From NCBI RefSeq assembly GCF_963169125.1, contig NC_084800.1, forward strand, positions 142,100,397 through 142,164,396: a stretch of DNA of 64,000 nucleotides, read 5' to 3'. Under the pieces are notes generated by a model that made no database searches, was not told where the DNA came from, and worked only from the letters and a program-made list of their open reading frames with translations. Of the stretch, positions 47,212 through 59,689 are shown piece after piece (the first letter of the stretch is position 1; each line of letters starts with the position of its first letter). This DNA comes from Humulus lupulus. Its lineage: Eukaryota > Streptophyta > Magnoliopsida > Rosales > Cannabaceae. The position numbers were made by a program, and so were the translations under genes.

Positions 47212-47798
47212 GTAGTTTGCTCCATCTACATTGATATTTTCTTATTGAGAAGACAGTTACATCTCTATTAATGAGTGAAAGACATAGTTGATTTTTTATG
47301 CTTCATTTAAAAAAAAATCACAAAATAACTAAATAAAGCAGAGAGTTCTTGAGGGTATGAGCCAATAAGCTCAAATGAGGACACTAACACACACATATGG
47401 AAAATAACGGTTCATCATCTAGTTGAAAATTCTTCTACTTAACTCGTTTCATCAAAAGGTGCAAAAATTGGGATGCTACTTGGACTATTTCTTCTAGATT
47501 TTTTTAGATAAATAATATTGGGCTGTATAAAATAAATTTTTGTATCATTTGTTAGTGCTCTCCTTAATTGATTTTTTTTTGAATATTAGTCTGAGCTTTT
47601 TTTTTTTTTTTGTCTTATCTTTTCATTTGGGAAAACACTTGTGCTAAATACTATCGACTAGAGTCTGATTTATCATTAATGTGGAAGGTTGCATAGAGTT
47701 TAGTTCTCTCAGTGTAGTTTTTAAAAAAATCTCAAATTCTAATAGAGGAATCATATCAGTTCCGAGTCTTCAAAACCTAGCTCTAATAGCGTCCTCTA
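47212..47798 (+). other. Non-coding DNA between copia pol and accessory region
   Basis: No RNase H can be read. The stretch holds poly-T runs near 47570 and 47600. It may be the decayed end of copia pol and spacer before the accessory ORF. Confidence 0.45.
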
Positions 47799-49133
47799 GT
47801 GCCCCTTTTTAGAATGACAACTCTCTCATCCCAACTCCAGCCGCTACATGTGCTCTACCGTCTCTCTCGTCTCATCCTCCAGATTTGGTGTGATGTCAGA
47901 ATCTTCTCCATCACCTCCAAAGGTGTTAGGGTTATCCTCCAATACAGTTCCCATCAAACTTTTCCTCCAGTGACATGTACCATTCCTGAGTTTGACTTGA
48001 ATATTTTACCTTCTGTTCAAAATCTTGTTGACTCTACTTGTGTTCTTGTTTCATCTGCCCATCCCACCCCTTCATCTTAGCTTTAAAATGTTAAGATGGT
48101 TGCCAAGAAACTAAAACCTTCGCTGAATAGGCAACCCACTCATTCATTATCTAGGGCTTCTTAGTCTTTCCAACTGGAGTCTCAGACTAGAGGACTTAAA
48201 ACATCTAAACCATCATCCTCAAAAGGGTCCAAGCTTTCTCACATGCCCATTCCGACCAAGTCATCCCTAGCTTTTCAAGAGCGATAAATCATCCATTGAG
48301 TCTTCTGCACCTACAAAAAATACAAAATCTTCTCATCAATCATCCTCATCAAACTTAGAGGCTCCTAGTTCAAAAAAGGTACATGATATTGATCATCCTC
48401 TATTAGTGTTCTTTTTCACTACTCGTAAGTTCAACAAGTACAAAGATCACGTGTCTTTTCATCCGTTAAATGTTGAATCAAATGTTGTGCTTGACGATTT
48501 TCCTACTTTTAAAGATTTAATGCACTTTAGGGATTGGGTTACTACAGTGACCAGCATGGTCATGCCTTCATAAAACTTAGTTAGGGAAGTTTATTCTAAT
48601 ATAGATAAGCATCTCATTGAGTTAAATAACCCTAATCAGTTTAAGGTTTTTTTCCAGGGGAAGTGCTTTCTTTTTTCACCATCTGCTATTGCCAAAGCAT
48701 TGAATTTACATATGGTTACTTCCCCTGCGTTCTTTGCTGAGTTTACCCCTGACATGAATTTAGTAGCTGCAGAACTGTCTTGAGTGCTTGACGTCCAGTG
48801 GCATACTTCTAAGGGCTTTATTCCTTCTACTGCCTTGTCCATATAAAGTGATTCACTAAGGTACGTTAACAAATTAGTTTCCTACCACTCATAAGTCTAC
48901 TGTTGGAATTAGTTTGGCCAAATTCATGTATTGTTGGAATAGGAAAATCAATTGATCAATCTACCTTGATTTTTGATCGAATTGTCAGTGAAGCCTTTGT
49001 TCGTAGAACGCTTTGTTTCTTGCCTTTTCCTTGTCTTATTCATTGGATGGCCTTCTCTACTACTCCTGAGTTCACTGCTCAAGTACTGTTTCTGCCTGTT
49101 CTTGGCATAGATAAGAAACTTTGTGGCCTTAAT
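47799..49133 (+). pseudogene. Decayed accessory (env-like or plant-transposon) ORF after copia pol
   Basis: In one plus-strand frame, short open pieces read HVSFHPLNVESNVVLDDFP, FKDLMHFRDWVTTVTSMV, LVREVYSNIDKHLIELN and FQGKCFLFSPSAIAKALNL. Further on, after shifts, come THKSTVGISLAKFMYCWN and LIFDRIVSEAFVR. This order (a LVREFYANL-like helix, a GK.V.FSP.AI strand, then a late TxxTVGI-L-K-LY helix) is what I recall of the 'putative plant transposon protein' family and of the extra ORF behind SIRE-type pol. Several stops (48573, 48781, 48844) show it is dead. The first part, 47799-48370, is Ser/Pro-rich and unrecognisable. The region ends at the LTR at 49134. Assignment is inferred from weak motifs. 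Confidence 0.45.
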
Positions 49134-50397
49134 TGTAATGACATGGATAGCCAAGACAAGTACACTATGTATTTTAAATAGTGTTGGACTTGCTAATTAA
49201 GTCGTCTGTATATAAACATGTTACTATGGATAATAAATGGATTAGGGTTAAAAGATTTTGAGCATAGGAATAGTTATTTTTCATTAAAAAGTGTGAGTTA
49301 GTACATGGGATTCCAAAAATAAGTGTTTACAAGGCATTTACAACTCTCAAAATAATTACATCTTATGCCAGCCTAAGTGGAAAAATTAAGTTTGGCTTTA
49401 GTCCCTATTGATCCCTCAATTGTGGCAGTCGAGCAGCTGCTGATGCACATGCCCTAAAGCTCTCCAACTCACGACTAGAACAACTTTCCCTTTCTCTTAC
49501 CTGCACCACATAGCACCCGTGATCCAAGGCTCAGCAAGAAAACTAAAATAAATGAATACAATGAGCAACAACATATAAGCATTATACTTGAATCAACAAA
49601 TTCAGTAAGTAACGGGATATAAGCAATAAGCTTTGCAGTAATAATCTGCTCAATTAAACACATATGCCAATCTCAACAATCAATATAGTTAGTTAAGTAA
49701 AATCAACAATTCTATTTATTTAAGTGACGTTTAGACCCGAAACCCTTAGGTCGAGTCCTCTGGTCTCATGGCTGACCCTGGCTCGCTTAGGCCAGGCTGC
49801 ATTTTGCACGCTTAATGTCGGCCCCGAGTCCCTTAGGTCAGACTTTCAACATTGATATAATCACATATATATATTGCACAACACGCAACCAGACACATCA
49901 TATAAAAGCATGCCTAATCGAGTAATCACAATTATAATCACAGTCATATCAATTTACAGGGGTCCAAGCCCCGATCACAACTAGGGTGCAGTTTTCTTTC
50001 CTATAGTTCTGTGTGATAGACGATACGACCTCAAGTAAGATCTTGATCTCGAGCCTTGTATGAAACTCTTATTAGGGTTTGACATCAAATCCTGAGACTC
50101 ACCACAGACCCTACTCTTAAGATTAAAATTCCTAGTTGTTGGGATGTTAAAAACATCCCCCGAGCCCCCAAGTGGGCCACCAAATGGATTCCCGAACTCC
50201 CCGATCCTTAATCCTAAAAATCAGCAAAACCACATTTTGGGGCACCTAGCGTGGTCACGCCTGTAGAAAGTTTGGGCTTTCTTGGGTATTGGTGTAGTCG
50301 CGCCCTAACCCAGCACGCTCGCGCCCCTAGACTCGGTGCTCCATTTCCAACTGAAATTCTCTTGTTTTTGGGACACTAGCGCGGTCGCACCACAACC
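49134..50397 (-). repeat. Antisense chromovirus LTR, distal half (split by CACTA)
   Basis: On the minus strand this is the 3' half of an LTR whose other half is 62067-63307. It ends CTTGGCTATCCATGTCATTACA at 49134, which matches CTTGGCTATCCAGGGCGTTACA at the end of the solo LTR 55535-57946. Acceptor-like GTGCAG is at 49501-49507 and a degenerate donor-like position lies near 49990-50002. The join at 50397/62067 carries the CACTA target duplication ACC. Confidence 0.85.
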
Positions 50398-50620
50398 CAC
50401 TACTACAAAAAAGGCTTTTCTCTGTGGTTTTTTCACTTAATACACTGCAGTTTTCGAGAGTATTGAAAAGCGAAATGTATTCGACCGCAAAGCAAAGTGG
50501 TATGAAAGTCACGGAGAAAAGCCACATCTTTCTCTGCAATTGTATTAAGAAAACCGCAGAGAAAGAACATCTTTCTCCGCAGTTGGCTTATTACAACTGC
50601 AGAGAAAGCCTTTTAATAAA
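50398..50620. repeat. CACTA left terminus and subterminal repeats
   Basis: After CACTACTACAAAAAAGG, the motif CTTTCTCTGCGG / CCGCAGAGAAAG and close variants recurs in both orientations at 50412, 50505, 50532, 50550, 50573 and 50600. Arrays like these are binding sites for the TNPA protein. Confidence 0.85.
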
Positions 50621-51129
50621 AAATATTAATTTTCAATTTCGATTATATATAATTATTTTCAATTCAGATTATATATATATTTTCAATCTTATAACCTAGC
50701 CTTTTTAATAAAAAAAAATAAATTTTCAATTTCATTTATATATAATTATTTTCAATTCTGATTATATATATTTTCAATATTATAACCTAATTTGTTAAAT
50801 TATTATATATAAATTTTATAACTAATACAAAATAACTGGCTGATGAATAAATGACTTTAATCTTGTTAACCAATAAGTCAATAAGTTAGCAAGTTACATA
50901 CATATGAAAACTTAGATTTCATAAATAAATGACATTAATCTTGCTAACCAATCACTTTGTAGTGGTAGTAGATCCTATTTGACATTGTATTCCTTTTTGT
51001 CAAACCACTGCAAAATTAAAAAGTTAATATAGATTAGATAATTAAATACTATATCTAGTTTTTCTTAAGCAAAAAAGAGTGTAAAATATAACATACTTTC
51101 TTCTTGATAACTTTTACCGGATTCGGTGC

Positions 51130-52240
51130 ATTTACAAGATCATAAATTTATCTTAGTACATAATAACCACATTCATGACTTTCAGGTTGTTTTGGACAAG
51201 AACCTCTCAGCAATTTTGTAAATGTGTCAATGTATTCATTTTCCGAACATTGTGCATATGCTATACAAAAATTAAAATTAATTAAATACATATTATACTC
51301 TCAACTTTTAAAAATTAACAATGCATACATTACAATTGAAGAACTTACTTTTCCATAACCTCCTTAATTATTGGTGGAGATTTATGATTTTTTAAAGGGT
51401 CCAAAATTATAGTCATCCCCCGCATTATCACAAGCACCAACATCCAATGTCGATTAAAACAATAATAAATTATGATTATTATAAGATTAAAATCCAACCA
51501 TAGTAGTGATAATATTTAAGTAGTTCGTTCTTACTCAACAATCCAAGGAATGAAATATATTTGGCCTCGTCTATCCATAGTCATCATCCATTTGGCTATA
51601 AGATCAATCGTATAATTTTTACTTTCATCATTCCCAATAGAAAGATGTTCGGTGTTAAAAAATTTGTGTAGTTATCGTGAATATGGGTGCATGCTTTCCC
51701 AAATGCATCTATAGAATTAATCATTCATATTACATTTTCAATTAATAAATTAATATCATAAAAAGAAATTGGGCAGAGTTTCCTCTGTTTCTGTAGCATA
51801 TCCAAAATTATTAGTACCTATAAATTCAATTAAAACAAAACACACAACAAACAACAAACAACATGCATGTTCTCAACCATAAGCCACCGCAACACACAAA
51901 ATTCGTAGAACCTACTTCATTAAGACACATATGTTCTCATCCTTCTGTTATCTCCGCAGCACACAATTTCTTCTTAGAACTTACTTCACTACAAATGAAT
52001 ATCTAATATATTCAAACTACTCTAATAATTTGTAATGACACAACAGATTGAGTTCAATTTGAATTGATACATACCTCAAACCAAACAGCATAGCTGAGGA
52101 TCCAATATTATCCATGGAGGCTGCTTGATAAACGTCTTCCGAAGTGAAGAAGATAGCCTTGCATTCTCCTATAAACTCTGGGTCAACGGGAACTTGTAAA
52201 ACCCCATATATTCCTTTAATGGAATAATATTCCTTCACTA
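51130..52240 (-). pseudogene. ULP1-type cysteine peptidase ORF of CACTA element
   Basis: The minus-strand pieces read in order IYFIPWIVE, HWMLVLVIMRGM, ILDPLKNHKSPP and PKQPESHECGYYVLR. These contain the C48 (ULP1/SENP) residues His (codon 51447-51449), Asp (in ILDPLKN), the oxyanion Gln (KQP) and nucleophile Cys (codon 51169-51171). The N-terminal part, starting near 52238, includes VLQVPVDPEFIGECKAIFF and EDVYQAASMDN. A stop follows VLR just after the Cys, and stops or introns separate the pieces, so the reading is composite. ULP1-like genes captured by CACTA and Mutator elements are known in plants. SUMO peptidase activity here is inferred, not shown. Confidence 0.75.
51735..52040. repeat. 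Internal direct repeat of CACTA, copy L
   Basis: This block recurs at about 60795-61090 in the same orientation: TTTCAATTAATA, GCAGAGTTTCCTCTGT, CTATAAATTCA, ACAACATGCATGTTCTCAAC, ACATGTTCTCA and ATATCTAATATATTCAAACT appear in the same order. A partial third copy is at 59690-59768. See the copy R entry. Confidence 0.8.
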
Positions 52241-52287
52241 TAAATTTTAGCCACTACATTGTCAATATTATCAGAACACAAATGAAC

Positions 52288-53781
52288 TTAATAGCTCGGC
52301 GGTGGCGGGGACTCATAAATTGATGACCGATCATCTGCATCAAAAGGATTCGTTGTGGTTTGGTAGAATTCACCTATAGGATAGTCTTCGGTTTGATGAA
52401 AATGATCATCTGCGTAAGAGGCGGGTCGATAGACTTCATCATTTGGATTCTCATAGCATTGCAACTCATCATTTGGATTCTCATAATATTGTCCTTCATC
52501 ATAGTATCCATACTCATAATTTTCCTCATTATATTCCTCATTTTGAGATAATTCCTCTTCTGTTCTAAATTTATGTATTTTTAACTCTTCAATCTCATCT
52601 TTTAGCCGAGCAATCTCCTCTTTTGCAGTCATTGTTTTATGTTTTTTCCAAACATTTTGGAAATGGTCGCAATGAACCTACAAAATAATCAATCAAGTCA
52701 ATCAATAAATCAATCTAAATAATTCTTAAAAGAAAACAACTATTATTAAGTATCATACCCGCCAGCTCGAACACGACCTGGGTGTTCTGGTGTCCCCAAA
52801 GCTTGAGTCAAGATGCCATCTCGACCATGAGCTGTAATTTCGCCACGACTTAATTTTTCTTTGACGTCCTCCTACTCAAGATATTTTTTGGTCAAATTAG
52901 TTTATATAAATAAAATCAATATATTAATTATAAAACCGTAGAAAACTTACTATCTCTTTAGTAATCTGTCGGTCCAACTCTATCACGAGAACTTTATTTT
53001 TTTCACACGATCTAAGCCAAACTTGATACCTCTACGGATTTTGAATATTTCGTTCTTTTTTCTACAATGTACAAGATAATTATAGTTGCGAGAATATCAA
53101 CCATTATTTAAACTTTAATATCAATTATACTTACCAATTCTTCTCTTATATTAGCCATTCCTCTATGAGAGGTTCGATGCCTTGACTTCATTTGTAATGC
53201 ACATACTTTTTGTTCTAGATGCACTTTTTGAAACTTTGGACTTAGACGACTAGATACATATTTTAACCATTCTCTCTCGTCAAGTATATCGCTATACTTC
53301 TTCGGGGGAAATTTGAGTTCTTCCATCGTACCCATTTCAGGCAAAGGGTTGATGTACTCGGTAGTGAGTTCACTTTTAAAATCCCTCATCAACATTTTCA
53401 AAATCTCACGTTTGAAGGTTTGAGGAATGTTATGACCACCCTGAGAATATAATTATGAAAAGTAATTATTAAATTTTGATATCACATAGAAATAAATAAA
53501 TAAATATAATAATGATAATTTCTTACAATGATATCCTCCCATAGGCTGTCTTTAAGATCTTTTGGGACCTTCCTCCAATCACCTGAGTTGATAGAAATCG
53601 TGGCTCGTACTCTAGATCTAAGATATGATATTATATTTGTATACACATCACCTATTGGTTGTCCCAAATCGTTCCATTCAAGATTTGTCTTGATTCCTTT
53701 GGCTTTTTGTTGGGCCATGTAACTCATTCTTGTTTTACCATGACCCTGATGTTTCTCATTGTCATCTCTTTTATCTACCAT
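52288..53781 (-). pseudogene. TNPA-like protein (Transposase_24 type) of CACTA element
   Basis: Minus-strand exons read KTRMSYMAQQKAKGIKTNLE and GQPIGDVYTNIISYLRSRVR (53781-53490), ISINSGDWRKVPKDLKDSLW, MGTMEELKFPPKKYSDI and HRTSHRGMANIREEL (53401-53108), then a downstream region with ALGTPEHPGRVRAG (52760-52800), and a C-terminal coiled coil with EEIARLKDEIEELK and Glu/Tyr/Asn-rich repeats (52632-52288). The GTPEHPGRVR motif is typical of Transposase_24, the plant Ptta/En/Spm family. AT-rich gaps with splice-like sites separate the pieces, consistent with introns. Small frame breaks suggest decay. It would bind subterminal repeats if active. Confidence 0.8.
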
Positions 53782-54030
53782 CTACAACACACAAATAAAT
53801 AATCACAAGTGTTAATGCATTATACAAATAAATAATCACAAGTACTAATTAATTACACAAATAAATAAACATAAGTATTATATAACTTACTAAACATTTT
53901 TTCTTCTTTTATTTTTTATTTTCTTTTTGGTTGATTCACAATCGACCCATATTCCTTCTTCGATGTCGTTTCTAAGATAATCATGATTATCGGTATCGCT
54001 ACTGCTATCATTATCATTATCCTGAATATT

Positions 54031-54603
54031 CTAAACTTGTTCATGTATCGGTCGTCCAACAATGAAAAATTCATGATATGAATCATAATTTTCATCGTAA
54101 TCTTCTTTTTCTGAGAACTTTCGCTCGAGAACTGATAAAACGATGGACCATTCATCATTAACTGGATTAAGTATATAAACCACATGTTTTGCTTGGGTAG
54201 CCATGATAAAAGGATCGTTCTTGCTTCCCTTCTTGCTTAAATCAACTAGAGTGAATCCAAGTTCGTCAGTTTTAACTCCAGTATTGTTGTCTACCCAGGA
54301 ACATTTAAGAAGAGGAATACGAAATAATGAATAATCTAGCTCCCATATTTCTTCAACAATCCCGTAGTATGTCATTGTGCTTGAAATTGGGTTCTTATCT
54401 TTTGCTCTCGAAAAATGTATAGCTTCTACAACTATACTTAATCCACTATTTTGAACCAGCCGAGCATCATCTCTCGACTTAGTATGAAATCGTTTCCCTC
54501 CGACAATGTAAGCTTGATGCTTTATTACATCAATGCTTACTCCAAGAGATATGCGCTTCAACTCAGTCAATACTCCATGATTTTTTTCTCCCAACTTCGT
54601 CAA
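54031..54603 (-). pseudogene. CACTA transposase C-terminal DUF4216 region
   Basis: Minus strand, 190 residues. Motifs such as VEAIHFSRAKDKNP, YYGIVEEIWELDYS, LLKCSWVDNN and IMATQAKHVVYI match the family (DUF4216) normally fused or adjacent to TNP2. It is open across its length and ends at 54031. An upstream continuation to 54960 joins it to the DUF4218 part; the in-between frame is partly broken. Confidence 0.85.
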
Positions 54604-54970
54604 AATTGTATTCTTCAGCCACTGGCAAAACGTTTTATTATGTTAATCTATATCCCATTGTTGTTTATTTTTAACCTTGTTTGGAATCATCGATTGTAAT
54701 AACTCCATGTGATCACTGAAACATAAAAGAAAGTACCAAAAAGATTAAACAACAAAAAGAAAATCACTACTCTAATATATATGATTGAAATATATTATCT
54801 ACTTATATTATATATGATTGAATCTCAGGAATATTTTGCATCACAACTAATTGAGCTAGATCTAATTCTGCCCTAGATACGGTGATCATTATTCCGTTTC
54901 CTTTATCAACTCCATCTGAGTTATTTCGTGGTTTGCTGATTCCAATTCCCTTAACCCCACTCATGTATTC

Positions 54971-55534
54971 TTAGCAAAATTCTACCGCCTCTTCTGATAT
55001 ATAACATTTAACCATACTAGCTTCAGGACGATAATGATTACACACATAACTTTTCAACACCTTCACACTCCTTTCAAATGGATACATCCATCTCACCCAA
55101 ACTGGTCCACACAACTTGGCTTCCCTTACTAGATGAACCATTAAATGTATCATAATGTCAAAGAAAGATGGCGGAAAAAACATTTCAAGGTTGCATAGAC
55201 TTTCCACTGTCTTACAATGCAATGCATCCAATTTTTTCATTTCTAATTCTTTTCTGCATAAAGGATTGAAGAATATGCAAATATTTGTCAAAAAATCTCG
55301 AACTTTTTTTCGGTAAGACTGATCGAATAGCAATCAGAAGTAATTGTTGCATCAACATATGACAATCATGTGATTTCATACCCATCAACTTCAAATCTCC
55401 CATGGATACAAAGTTTTGAATGTTGGATGAATAGCCATCACGCACTTACATCTCTGCAAATGATTTACATACAAAAAATTTATCTTCTCTGGACAACTTG
55501 AAACAAGCAGGAGGTAAATATGTGCGTTTACCTT
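54971..55534 (-). pseudogene. CACTA transposase DUF4218 region
   Basis: Directly after the solo LTR, the minus strand continues TNP2 with LPPACFKLSREDK, GDLKLMGMKSHDCHMLMQQL and LLLIAIRSVLP, then a frameshift near 55320 into RDFLTNICIFFNPLCRKEL, NLEMFFPPSFFDIMIHLMVH, GPVWVRWMYPFERSVKVL and PEASMVKCYISEEA. These are the hallmark blocks of DUF4218. A TAA closes it at 54971. Confidence 0.88.
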
Positions 55535-57946
55535 TGTAACGCCCTGGATAGCCAAGACCGTTACACTGTGTGTTTATAAAAGTGCTAGACTTTCTAATCA
55601 AGTCATTTAGTTAAAATCGTGTTGCTGCAACTATATTGGAACAAGGGTTAAAAGATTTTGGTCTTAAAAGTCACAATTCTCATGAAGAAACATTTCCTGT
55701 TTACACGGGATCCCAAAAATATTAAGATTAAAACCATTTACAAAAGATTCAAGAACTAAATACAGTATTAGCCATATTAAGGCAAAACAGCCAATTAGAC
55801 AATCTTTGTCCTGATCCACTCCTTGGTCATGGCGACCGAACTGCTGGCTATGTACAATCCACCCCGCAGCCCTCCATCTCAGGATTGGTCTAACTTGCCT
55901 TTGCCTTTACCTGCACCACGTAGCACCCGTGAGCCAAGGCCCAACAAGAAAACACAACAACAGAGCACAAGCAATTAACAGACAAATTGATATCTCATAT
56001 TGCATCACATATTCTTAACCATATTAACATTCAGAATAGTCAAGTATTCAGCATACTAAACATATCAATCTATAGCATACACCAAATCACATATGATAAC
56101 TAGGGTTAGCGCCCTCAGGCCGTACCCTCCGTTATCCCGCTGACTCCGGCCTGCTTAAACCGAGCTCAGTGAATATTAAGCTGTCCTCGGCTACCAGTGG
56201 CCAAGCCGCACCCTGTGCTAAAATATTGTGTACGACACCCTTAGGTTGGTATCACATGTCCCATCGCATAATACCATCATTGACATAATACAAATATCGG
56301 GAACACTTAGTCCCATCACAAACATATAACCGGGTGCAGTTTTCTTACCTTTCGATTCACTAGCTTTGATCACTTGACTCCTTGAGCATGAACCCTCTCG
56401 AGCTCTAGCGCTCACCTAAACACAACCATAGGTCAAATTCATCACCAAAATTCAAGTCCAAGACCTAGCCTCGGGACCAATCCTGAGCCCCAGGGAAGTC
56501 CTAGTTCCACCAAAGAGGGTGGTGGAATCGAACCCCGAACCCTTAGTCAAAAACCCTTGCAAATAACCCTAAAATCCCTTTCTGGAAACAGAGCAGCGCT
56601 ACAACGCTCTTAGGAGGGCGCTACAGCACTACAAGCAGAACCAAAATCCCCTAGAAAGCATGGCCTAGCACTACAGCGCCCAAAGGCTAGCTCTGTAGCG
56701 CTAGTCACAGACAGCTAACCTCCCAATTTTTCTTCCTGCGATTTCCTCGAACCAAACTCAACCAAAACTTCTCCAAACCTTCACCAAACTCAAAAACAAG
56801 TTTATTAACACATTCCACTCATCCCAAGCATCCCAAATACTCAAAACCCAAGCACATTCATCCCTAATCTCAAAATTCACCATAGCCACTTCTAGACTTC
56901 AAAACTCAACAGAAACCAGTCAAAACATCAAAGTTAAAAGTTCAGAATTTATACCTTTAATGGAAATTCGACCTCAAGTTGCCTCTAGACCTCCTTAGAT
57001 TACTCTTCCTCAACCCTTGGCTCCAACTTCCCTAGAATTCCCCATCAACACAGCTTAGATACCTTAGTTAAAAACCAAAACCAGAACTGAAGGAACTACA
57101 AGGTTTTACCTCAAGTGATGGCCTATCCTTGCTAAACCCTTGCCAAATCTTCAATCTTAGCTCAGAAACCTTATGGCTCAGTTGACCTGGCTCTCCTCTG
57201 AATTTTGCTCCAAGAAAACGCCCAGAAATGGTGAAGGAGATCACCAACCGACTCCTAGGAAAACAACTCTGTTTTCTTCCCTTTCTTTTCCTTCTTTTCT
57301 TTCTTTCTACAACCTTCTACCTTTCTCTACAATTCCCACTAAGTATAAAGCCTTAACATACTTATCTCTAAGAAGCCAATTGACCAAAATGCCCTCCCTA
57401 TTGATTCTAAACCCTTTAATCCACTTAGGGGCATTTTGGTCATTTTACCCAATTCGCGCTAATTCCTTGAGTGTCTCTAATATTTTTCCGCTTACTTCCC
57501 AATACATAATTAATCACCAATAATATTCCTCGATGTCAAAATAGACTCCAATATACTCACTAAATTCCCATTTATATCCCCAGGCTCAACCCGAGCCGGG
57601 TATAAATTCGCGCCATGACTTTTCTGCTAAACCACTCACTAGGATCGTCTCGAGTCACAAATCACAGATATATCCACATAATAATGTGGTCTCAACAATT
57701 ATCACATATATGTATACAGTTATGCCCATAATGGCCAAAATTACGATTATGTCCTTCTAACTTAATCAGGGCCTACATGCATACTAATACATATAGTCAT
57801 GCATCTCAAATATTCAAATGTCATATAACATGCTTTAAATCATAATCATGCATTTTACTCATTAAAGTCACACATAATTCCCATTATGCCCTCCAGGCAC
57901 ACTAATCAAGGCCCTTAAGCCTTATTAGCGAATTTGGGTCGTTACA
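55535..57946 (-). mobile_element. Solo LTR inserted in CACTA transposase, with TSD
   Basis: The LTR spans 2412 bases, from TGTAACGCCC on the plus strand to GGGTCGTTACA, with duplication ACCTT at 55530-55534 and 57947-57951. Its reading orientation is minus because the family start TGTAACGACCCAAATTCGC is at the right end. It lies inside the TNP2 reading frame: the codons on both sides join cleanly. Donor-like GGTAAGAAAACTGCACCC is at 56333-56350 on the minus strand and acceptor-like GTGCAG is at 55912-55917. Chromovirus assignment is by similarity to LTRs attached to chromodomain pol. Confidence 0.92.
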
Positions 57947-57950
57947 ACCT

Positions 57951-59626
57951 TTCTGTTTAGGTGCAAAATCAGTTCGTATACCCATTTCAACATGATCTAA
58001 ATGACTAGTGAAACCATCCTTAGTTTTACTGGGAATATCAAGTAATGTACCCATAATACTTTCGCACACATTTTTTTTCTATATGCATGACATCCAAACT
58101 ATGTCGAATAAGTAAATATTTCTAGTAAAGGAGAAGAAAAAAATTGATTTCCTTTGGAAACATCCATTTACTTTCTTATTTTTCTGCACTATTCCATACT
58201 TAAATCAATTTTCTCTACTTCTTTAAGAATTTGTTGCCCCGAAAGTGGCAAAGGAGCAACACCTTGTTCTTTATCACCATTAAATGCTTTTTTTTATTCC
58301 TATAACAAATTTTGTGCCCATTCGACAGACGAATAGCCCTTGTGTTAGTGCAACATATTGGACATCCCTGGTAACCTTTTTTGCTTAACCCTGGTAGATT
58401 ACCATAAGCTGGGAAATCATTAATAGTCCACAATAAAAAAACTTTTAAGTTAAAGACTTCTTTCTTAAAATCGTCATATGCCTCAAACCCATTTTCATAC
58501 AAATCTTTCAAATCATCAATTAATGGTGCCAAATAAACATCTATACCGTGTCCCGGTTGTTTTGGGCCTGAAATCATTAACGTGAGCATAAAAAACTTTC
58601 TTCTCGTCACTAACCATGGAGGAAGATTGTACATAACAAGGAAGACATGCCACAAACTATGCCTACTACTTAGAGATTTATATGGATTTACACCATCGGT
58701 AGCTAGACCTAGCAAAGATATCTTGCTTTAGTTTTAAATTCTGGATTTAAGTTATTAATTTTTTTCCAAGCCTGCGAATCCGCAGGATGTTGATGTTTAC
58801 CATCTTTCACTCGCCTAGTCTCATGCCATATTAAGTTTTCAGAGTGTTCTGCACTTCGATATAATCGCTTAAGCCGCGGAATCAAAGGAAAGTACCACAT
58901 CACTTTCTGAGGAATAAGTTTCCTAATCTCCTTACTCTTGTTAGGTTTGTAGTAGGGTAAATCACATTCTGGGCAAGTGTCCATGTCTGCATACTCTTTT
59001 CGATATAACACACAATTGTTCGGACATGCATGGATCTTCTCATACTTCAACCCTATGCAATTTAAAGTTTTCTTTACTTCATACGTAGACTTAGGGAAGC
59101 AATTATCTGACGACAAAATCTCTTTAAAAGCAGCTAAAAATTGACTAAAACATTTATCGCTAACTCCATTTTCTGCTTTTATGTTGTAAAATTTTACCAT
59201 CGTTCGTAATATTTGTTTCAGACAACCATTGAATAATGGTTCATCTGCATCTCTAACCAATTTATCAAATTTTGAAGGATCATCAACAAACTCTTCTGGT
59301 GCTTCATCGAGAAATTCCATAGGATGATCGTCAAAATCACTATAACCCAAATCATCAATCCCTCACCTCCCAAATGGATATTGGTTATTATTTTTCAATG
59401 ATTCCCCATGCCAATACCATGTACGGTAACTTGTATCAAATCCTCGACAAAATACTTGATTCTTTATGATGGTAATATTTCCTTTTGATCCATTACCACA
59501 ATCTATACATGGACAATGAATTCTTTCTAGATCGCTACAATTTGTTTGGCAAAATTCTAAAAATTGGTTGAATTCGTCCTGAAATAGTTGTGTTTCTCTA
59601 TTCTCAATAATCCATGACTTATCCAT
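57951..59626 (-). pseudogene. TNP2-type transposase of CACTA element
   Basis: The N-terminal Transpos_assoc zinc-binding part (MDKSWIIENRETQLF, HCPCIDCGNG, WHGESL) spans 59626-59366. An in-frame TGA at 59363-59365 is followed by the same frame with DLGYSDFDDHPMEF, CPNNCVLYRKEYADMDTCPEC and MWYFPLIPRLKRLYRS. A frameshift near 58712 leads to the catalytic core, MLGLATDGVNPYKSLSSRHS, YNLPPWLVTRRKFFML, GPKQPGHGIDVYLAPLIDDL and GQGCPICC-like CPICCTNTR. After further shifts LDVMHIEKNVCE-type sequence is read near 58080. The frame reaches the solo LTR at 57951 and resumes at 55534. The protein should pair with the TNPA-like product to cut element ends. Both nonsense and shift mutations show it is dead. 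Confidence 0.92.
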
Positions 59627-59689
59627 AATGATAATATCTACCTAATTCCTAAGTCAATAATTAAAAGAAAATTAATATTGTAATTGAAA

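Noticed and set aside
57173..57523. Plus-strand 116-codon frame
   Set aside because: It is antisense within the solo LTR at 55535-57946 and has low-complexity Ser/Phe/Leu content from a pyrimidine-rich tract.
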